From NCBI RefSeq assembly GCF_012030425.1, contig NZ_JAAUVN010000004.1, positions 310,001 through 374,000 of the forward strand: 64,000 bases of DNA, written 5' to 3'. The notes beneath the pieces were generated by a model. It was not told where the DNA came from and ran no database searches. It was given only the letters and a program-made list of their open reading frames with translations. Origin of the DNA: Sphingobacterium sp. B16(2022) (GTDB taxonomy: Bacteria > Bacteroidota > Bacteroidia > Sphingobacteriales > Sphingobacteriaceae). Shown here piece after piece: positions 59,117-64,000 of this stretch (positions are counted from its first letter, which is position 1; each line of letters begins with the position of its first letter). Made by a program: the position numbers and the translations under genes.

Positions 59117-59830
59117 TTAAAACATGGGTACTTCAATCAATAAAACTTGAGCATCCGATGTAGAAAGCATATCGATTTCGTTTATTTCCCAAATTCCAAC
59201 CGCATCTCTGCGATTTAACTTCTCTCCTGCTATTTCGATGGCCCCCTCTAAAACAAATACGTAAACACCATTTGCTTCACTATGCAATTGATAATTAACG
59301 GTAGTATCCACCTCAATATCTGCTAAATTGAAATAAGCATCTTGATTAATAAAGACCGCTTGGGCATCTGCTGTATTGGGAGAAACGATCGTCGCAAACT
59401 TATTTTTTCGATCTAAATCCAAATATGACTTCTGATCATAACTTGGGGTCAACTGTCTTTCATTCGGGATAACCCAAATTTGAAGAAATTTAACAGGATC
59501 TACTTTACTACCATTAAATTCAGAATGCGTAACGCCAGTTCCTGCGGACATAATTTGTACATCACCGGTTTGGATATCACGACTGGTTCCCATGCTGTCT
59601 TGATGAGCCAAAACACCCGCTAACGGGATACTGACGATCTCCATATTATCATGGGGATGACGTCCAAAACCATTTCCTGCTTCAACAAAATCATCATTCA
59701 AAACACGTAATGCTCCGAAATTAACCTTATCCTGATCGAAATAATTTCCGAAACTAAAAGAGTGGGCACTTTTCAACCATCCAAAGTCAACATGACCACG
59801 TTTTTCTGATTTATGTATTATCTTTTGCAT
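59117..59830 (-). CDS. Pirin-family protein
   Basis: 237 residues with two cupin-like domains. The N-terminal cupin has the metal site: HPHDNMEIVS (two His), then THSEFN (His and Glu), as in the iron-binding pirins and the quercetinase YhaK. The C-terminal cupin (about 140-237) is degenerate. Family members act as redox sensors or, in some bacteria, quercetin dioxygenases; the exact role here is unknown. It stands alone, convergent with the sialidase gene and 152 bases from the operon that starts at 62985. Confidence 0.88.
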   Translation of the reverse strand: MQKIIHKSEKRGHVDFGWLKSAHSFSFGNYFDQDKVNFGALRVLNDDFVEAGNGFGRHPHDNMEIVSIPLAGVLAHQDSMGTSRDIQTGDVQIMSAGTGVTHSEFNGSKVDPVKFLQIWVIPNERQLTPSYDQKSYLDLDRKNKFATIVSPNTADAQAVFINQDAYFNLADIEVDTTVNYQLHSEANGVYVFVLEGAIEIAGEKLNRRDAVGIWEINEIDMLSTSDAQVLLIEVPMF

Positions 59831-59983
59831 TTGATTATAATTATATGTTCAAACACACAAATAACATACCAAGCTAGAAATCAATAAAATAATGGACTAT
59901 TTAACATGACAGATTGACAAATCTGCTCCTAGAATTTCTTTAAAAGACGCAGGGAAAACTTCCATACTCAAAATAATGAAGCA

Positions 59984-60724
59984 TTATTTCAATTTACCCG
60001 GTGAAAAAGCATAAATAAGTGCTCTTGCTAATATCCGGTTTGGATCAATTAAGGTCATGCCATTATGATCATTTTCTGGAAGAGCAAGTGGCAGTTCAGT
60101 ACATCCCAAGACAATAATTTCTGCTCCTCCTTTCTTTAACTCGTCCATGGCACCATGCAATTCAAGACGGACTTTGTTGGTCACAGGAGTTGACTGCGCT
60201 TTGATTCCATATTCCTTATCATATATAGCAGCATGTATCCGCTCTTGCCAATCTTCACTTGGTTCTACAATTTCGAATCCTTCTTTCAATAATAGGTCCC
60301 GATAAAGCCCGCTGTTAAGCGTACCAGTGGTAGAAAGGATACCAACTTTTGCTTTTGGATATAACGCCTTCATGTAAGAAATCGTCTCTTTAACGAGATG
60401 CAGTATTTTAATCTTTTGGTTCGTTTTAGCTAATTCCTGTTCATAGACCCCATAAATTGGATCTGCATGAGCAGTATTACACGGAATACCGACAATAGTA
60501 ACACCCGCACTTTCCATCTGTCGTGTGATTGCTGCTAAAGCTATAGCTGGATTAACAGTTGAATTTCCCTTTAAATATTCCGAGCGATCACCAATTAAGT
60601 TCGGAAATGAATAAAGCATAACAGGTAAATGTTCCTGATCTGATAGCGCTATAGTTTCCTCAATAATTTTTTTATACAAGTCAAGCCCTCCTAACGGACC
60701 AACACCTCCTATAATACCGATCAT
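59984..60724 (-). CDS. Aspartate/glutamate racemase-family protein
   Basis: 246 residues, cytoplasmic, cofactor-independent. Both catalytic cysteines are present: GIPCNTAH (about residue 82) and LGCTELPLAL (about residue 206). The N-terminus MIGIIGGVGPLGGLDLYKKI is typical for the Asp/Glu racemase superfamily, branch of amino-acid racemases. It would interconvert L and D forms of aspartate or another amino acid. It is the last of a three-gene operon (P1 peptidase, serine hydrolase, racemase), with 13 bases to the upstream gene. In that setting it may recycle D-amino acids from peptides; inferred. No terminator was seen after it. Confidence 0.88.
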   Translation of the reverse strand: MIGIIGGVGPLGGLDLYKKIIEETIALSDQEHLPVMLYSFPNLIGDRSEYLKGNSTVNPAIALAAITRQMESAGVTIVGIPCNTAHADPIYGVYEQELAKTNQKIKILHLVKETISYMKALYPKAKVGILSTTGTLNSGLYRDLLLKEGFEIVEPSEDWQERIHAAIYDKEYGIKAQSTPVTNKVRLELHGAMDELKKGGAEIIVLGCTELPLALPENDHNGMTLIDPNRILARALIYAFSPGKLK

Positions 60725-60737
60725 ATTTCCTCCTTAT

Positions 60738-61841
60738 CTAATCTAGCTCTCCCTTTCGCCATTCGTATGACCAAAAAGTTTGATTGTTTTCCAAAAATAA
60801 TTCCATTAAATATTTCATAGCATCCATTCCCGAATCCGAATTATTAAATGCTACGACACTTTCTCCTGACTCCGGATAAACAATAAAAAAAGCTCTAAAT
60901 CCAGGATTTGAACCTGTATGCCAGTATGCAATACCACGTTCATTCTTTTGAATACGCAAACCGAGTGCCAAAGGAACATGTCGATCTATCTCTTGAACAT
61001 CAACATCATTATTTGCTAATGCACACTCTTTAAGCATTAATTTATGTGTTGATTTTTTTAAGCCTTTGCCTCTAACTAAAGCCGCCTGAATAAAGGTTGT
61101 GTAATCTAAAGGAGTGCTGTAAAGACTATAGGCAGCATTTGCCGGAAAATACGTTGCCAAACGATTACGTGGACTTATACTATCGTTATGTCCCCATGCT
61201 GTATTTGTCCTTAATTCTTCCTTCCAAACGATTTGAGACCGTTTCATTGCAAAAGGAATGAATACCTCTTCCTCAACCAAAGTCTGAAATGCTTTGCCAG
61301 TAAGATGCTCCAATACACGTTGAAGATAAAAAAAGCCTTCACCAGAATAAAGGTAATCTTCACCAGGAGTAAACTGTGTATGAAGTGGCGTCTTGTACCA
61401 CGTCGCAGTTCCCACATCTCCTTCCCAATTCAATAGTCCGCTATGGTGCGTCAAAACCATTCTTGCCGTTATTTTATTTCCATCTTTCGTGTCTCTAAGT
61501 CGATCGTAATCAAAATATTCAGAAAGAGGTGTATCCAAATTAATCAAACCTCGATCGTAAAATCTAAAAAATACATACGCAGAAAGAACCTTAGTCAAAG
61601 AAGCAGCCTGAAATGTCGTTTCAGCATCAATAAGTGATTTTTTTCCAAATTTCTTGACACCGTATACATAGGAGTTAACTTTACCCTCTTTATCTACATG
61701 TACTACCGATAATCCAGGTACACCAATTTTGGAAGCAATTACCGCTATTTCATTTTGTTGAGCAAAACCCGATTTTACAATCATCAAAATAATAAAAAGA
61801 AGAAATTGCTTAATCCCGCATTGCTTTAGGTAATCGATCAT
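60738..61841 (-). CDS. Serine hydrolase, beta-lactamase/penicillin-binding fold
   Basis: 367 residues with a signal peptide (ending GFAQ). The family motifs are the nucleophile SLTK in QAASLTKVLSAYVFF, Tyr in YSGEGFFYL (YxN-like position), and HTG in YWHTGSNPGF. Such enzymes include D-aminopeptidases, esterases and DD-peptidases. The start overlaps the end of the P1 peptidase gene by 32 bases, and the racemase follows by 13 bases, so all three are one operon. This points to peptides containing D-residues as the substrate. The class is certain, the reaction is not. Confidence 0.9.
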   Translation of the reverse strand: MIDYLKQCGIKQFLLFIILMIVKSGFAQQNEIAVIASKIGVPGLSVVHVDKEGKVNSYVYGVKKFGKKSLIDAETTFQAASLTKVLSAYVFFRFYDRGLINLDTPLSEYFDYDRLRDTKDGNKITARMVLTHHSGLLNWEGDVGTATWYKTPLHTQFTPGEDYLYSGEGFFYLQRVLEHLTGKAFQTLVEEEVFIPFAMKRSQIVWKEELRTNTAWGHNDSISPRNRLATYFPANAAYSLYSTPLDYTTFIQAALVRGKGLKKSTHKLMLKECALANNDVDVQEIDRHVPLALGLRIQKNERGIAYWHTGSNPGFRAFFIVYPESGESVVAFNNSDSGMDAMKYLMELFLENNQTFWSYEWRKGELD

Positions 61842-62985
61842 AATTTAGTGCATTATATTTATTCATGATTTCAAGCGTTTGTTTGATCGGTAAGGCCGGT
61901 AAAAACGAGTTATTAGCACCTTTCATATCCGTTGCCATAAACATCGAATTTAGAATAGCCTCTTCTGTTGCTTCCCAGACCGCCATAAAGAGAGGAGACA
62001 TCGCGTCATTTTTCAGTTCTGTCAAGCTCAGGATCTGCCCTTCACTTTCATGAGAAATACGATTGCCCGCATAAGTAGAAAAAGCAACTGAATAATCTCC
62101 ACTGCCGTTAGAAGAAAAAGACCCCACATTTCCGAACGCTAAATAAGACCGTTTTGCTAAACGTTCTAGATTGCGCGCCGATAAAGGAGCGTCTGTCGCA
62201 ATGATAATCATACAAGACCCATCCGCCTTATAATTATTTTTAGGATCTCGCATATAAAAATTATTCAACTCTCGTCCTACTGGCGCCCCGTTAATATCCA
62301 GTACTCCTCCAAAATTTGTTTGTACCAATACACCAACTGTATAGCCACCTTTAGATATTGGCAGTCTCCTGGAAGATGTCCCAATGCCGCCTTTAAATCC
62401 CAAACATTCCGTTCCAGTACCCGCACCGACATTACCTTCCTTAACCAGGCCAGAATGTGCATTTCGGATCGATTCAATAACATGTTCTGCTGTTACATGA
62501 CGCCCTCTGATATCATTCAATCCACCGTCATTGGTTTCACCCACCATGGTATTTACAGACTTCACTTTTTCATTTCCCGTTTGAGCAAGAACATAGTCGA
62601 TAACAGCATTAGCCACCAAAGGAGCGTTCAATGTATTGGTTAATAAAATTGGGGTTTCAATATTGCCTAACTCCTTGATCTGAGAAAGTCCCATTGATTT
62701 CCCAAAACCATTTCCAACATATACCGCAGCTGGAACCTTATTTTGAAAAATATTTCCACCATGTGGAATAATAGCAGTTACCCCTGTCCGAATATCACTT
62801 CCTTCAATTAATGTTGTATGCCCAACTTTCACCCCCTGTACATCAGTAATTGCATTGTATCGACCTGTTTCCAAAATCCCAATCTGGATTCCAAAATCAC
62901 GAACGCGTCCCCTTGCTTCTTGTGCATAAACAGCAACCGATGCAAATAAAAAACTAATGGCAATAATAGAACATTTTAATATCAT
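61810..62985 (-). CDS. P1-family peptidase (DmpA/L-aminopeptidase D-esterase type)
   Basis: 391 residues with a signal peptide (ending VYAQ). The N-terminal nucleophile fold of family P1 is recognisable: ITDVQGVKVGHTTLIEG, GVTAIIPHGGN, NTMVGETNDGGLND, the self-cleavage region near FKGGIGTSSRRL, and ATDAPLSARNLERLAKRS. The precursor cuts itself to expose the catalytic Ser at the new N-terminus. DmpA releases N-terminal D- or L-amino acids, and other members hydrolyse beta-peptides. It is the first gene of the operon with the serine hydrolase and racemase. Export suggests that it works on peptides outside the cytoplasm. Confidence 0.92.
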   Translation of the reverse strand: MILKCSIIAISFLFASVAVYAQEARGRVRDFGIQIGILETGRYNAITDVQGVKVGHTTLIEGSDIRTGVTAIIPHGGNIFQNKVPAAVYVGNGFGKSMGLSQIKELGNIETPILLTNTLNAPLVANAVIDYVLAQTGNEKVKSVNTMVGETNDGGLNDIRGRHVTAEHVIESIRNAHSGLVKEGNVGAGTGTECLGFKGGIGTSSRRLPISKGGYTVGVLVQTNFGGVLDINGAPVGRELNNFYMRDPKNNYKADGSCMIIIATDAPLSARNLERLAKRSYLAFGNVGSFSSNGSGDYSVAFSTYAGNRISHESEGQILSLTELKNDAMSPLFMAVWEATEEAILNSMFMATDMKGANNSFLPALPIKQTLEIMNKYNALNYDRLPKAMRD

Positions 62986-63095
62986 GGTATATTGATCCTG
63001 TGGTATATGTAGTTCTAAAATAGTACTTTTTTACCTGCATTTCATCAATTTTAACCAAGAAACATCTAGCGATGATAAAAAATAGCGCCATAAAA

Positions 63096-63123
63096 AAAGC
63101 GACTTAATTTCTTAAGTCGCTTT
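63096..63123 (-). terminator. Terminator of tRNA-Glu (second copy)
   Basis: AAAGCGACTTAA with its complement around a 4-base loop, followed on the minus strand by a T run. It resembles the terminator of copy 1 in the GCGACT core. Confidence 0.8.
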
Positions 63124-63125
63124 CG

Positions 63126-63197
63126 TAGCCCGTAGGGGAATCGAACCCCTGTTTCTAGAATGAAAATCTAACGTCCTAACCCCTAGACGAACGGGCC
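63126..63197 (-). tRNA. tRNA-Glu (UUC), copy 2
   Basis: Identical over 72 bases to the copy at 8308-8379; same cloverleaf, anticodon TTC and no encoded CCA. It has its own -7 box (63238-63245) and terminator. Confidence 0.95.
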
Positions 63198-63202
63198 ATT
63201 TG

Positions 63203-63245
63203 GCATCTCCAATAGGATATTTCCCTGTTTGGAGATGCAAATATA
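63203..63245 (-). promoter_or_regulatory. tRNA-Glu copy 2 promoter with leader hairpin
   Basis: TATATTTG (63238-63245 on the minus strand) fits the -7 box and would start RNA about 35 bases ahead of the tRNA. GCATCTCCAA (63203-63212) and its complement (63229-63238) are a perfect 10-bp repeat with a 16-base spacer, spanning that leader and touching the -7 box. It might instead be the end of the purD transcript. Confidence 0.45.
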
Positions 63246-63286
63246 GATATTTTTATTAATCTTCCAAAAAAGAATTGAAAAATTTT

Positions 63287-64000
63287 TTAAATCAAATCAA
63301 AACCGATGTCTCTGCGGAAATATTTACCATCGAAATAGATTCTTCCAGCATCAGCAGTTGCCTGTTGCAAAGCATCAAACAACGTATCCTGCAATGTCGT
63401 TACTGCGATAACACGACCTCCTGCAGTCACAACATTACCGTCTTGCATGCTGGTACCTGCGTGAAATACAATCGACTCTTTTACATTTTCAATATTTGAA
63501 ATCACCTTACCAGACTCATAGTTTCCAGGATATCCTCCAGCAACCAGCATAACAGTTACTGCCGTTTTTGGAGTAACAGTATAAGAGCGTGTTTCTAGAT
63601 TACCTTGAGCAACACCTTCTAATAAGTCAATTAAATCGGACTCAATACGTGGCAAAACAGATTCTGTTTCCGGATCACCCATACGCACATTATATTCGAT
63701 CACTAATGGTTCGCCGTCAACATTCATCAAGCCAATGAAAATAAATCCTTTATATGGAATATTATCTTTCTTTAATCCTTCAACAGTTGGCTTGATAATA
63801 CGCTCCTCAACCTTACTTATAAAAGCCTCATCAGCAAAAGGAACTGGAGATATTGATCCCATTCCCCCTGTATTTAAGCCAGTATCCCCTTCTCCAATAC
63901 GCTTATAATCTTTAGCTGAAGGCAATACTTTGTACGAGTTACCATCTGTTAAAACAAAAACAGACAATTCAATACCTTTCAAAAACTCTTCTACAACAAC
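63287..64000 (-). CDS. purD: Phosphoribosylamine-glycine ligase, C-terminal part (cut by window edge)
   Basis: Makes glycinamide ribonucleotide in purine synthesis. The visible 238 residues run from the window edge to the stop at 63287 and cover the second half: VVVEEFLKGIELSVFVLTDG, then KVLPSAKDYKRIGEGDTGLNTGGMGSISPV, the ATP-grasp region NVRMGDPETESVLPRIESDLIDLL, and the C-terminal beta domain (AVTVMLVAGGYPGNYESGK ... GGRVIAVTT). No in-frame ATG is needed, because the gene extends beyond 64000. It is the first gene on this side of the tRNA-Glu and is read in the same direction. Confidence 0.95.
   Translation of the reverse strand, partial: VVVEEFLKGIELSVFVLTDGNSYKVLPSAKDYKRIGEGDTGLNTGGMGSISPVPFADEAFISKVEERIIKPTVEGLKKDNIPYKGFIFIGLMNVDGEPLVIEYNVRMGDPETESVLPRIESDLIDLLEGVAQGNLETRSYTVTPKTAVTVMLVAGGYPGNYESGKVISNIENVKESIVFHAGTSMQDGNVVTAGGRVIAVTTLQDTLFDALQQATADAGRIYFDGKYFRRDIGFDLI

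Noticed and set aside
63980..63982. TTG at 63982 as purD start
   Set aside because: The frame continues to the window edge with purD-like residues (VVVEEF), so the gene is simply cut.

Overview
The window looks like chromosomal DNA of a low-GC Bacteroidota, most likely a Sphingobacterium-like member of the Sphingobacteriaceae. Evidence: SusC/SusD pair, GLPGLI protein, the two-domain NagB-PIG-L deaminase, PafA-type phosphatase, and promoters with the Bacteroidota TAnnTTTG -7 box instead of a sigma70 -10. The genus is inference. No prophage, CRISPR array, rRNA or intact insertion sequence was seen.

Layout. 1-3984: a minus-strand operon of small exported proteins of unknown function, a zinc-ribbon protein, and a divergent PAS-LuxR regulator. 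Two near-identical palindromes (TACCCCAATTGGGGTA type) sit at equivalent positions upstream of the two minus-strand units; this is the best candidate here for an undescribed regulon. 4080-6005: an unknown exported protein, then 1.3 kb without an intact gene, holding a decayed YhcG/DUF1016 nuclease gene, GC-richer debris with related dyads, and a 24-bp perfect hairpin. 6006-11016: GH84 and GH20 hexosaminidases around a tRNA-Glu. 11100-31009: mostly housekeeping (DoxX, LD-carboxypeptidase, MetG, GLPGLI/TonB pair, Rrf2 regulator, PafA phosphatase, UvrA, M28 peptidase, TypA, Kbl, ABC permease, DUF2147, holin-like protein). 31112-36750: a SusD/SusC pair with a divergent AraC regulator. 36887-48382: NagB-PIG-L fusion, aminotransferase, TlpA thioredoxin, RadA, an ECF sigma factor with a membrane partner, M19 dipeptidase, a GH3C-like/beta-lactamase-fold hydrolase, XseA/XseB. 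48383-59042: a complete sialic acid locus. 59117-64000: pirin, an operon of racemase, serine hydrolase and P1 peptidase, a second identical tRNA-Glu, and the 3' part of purD.

How the genes work together. The main theme is amino-sugar scavenging. Sialidase, O-acetylesterase and hexosaminidases strip glycans; the MFS protein imports sialic acid after NanM interconverts anomers; NanA gives ManNAc, the AGE epimerase makes GlcNAc, and NagB converts GlcN-6-P to fructose-6-P. A GlcNAc kinase and NagA are needed but are not in the window. A second theme is cell-wall or D-amino-acid peptide turnover: LD-carboxypeptidase, M19 dipeptidase, two penicillin-binding-like hydrolases, P1 aminopeptidase and an Asp/Glu-type racemase.

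All positions, motifs and dyads were read by eye. No database search or folding calculation was run.
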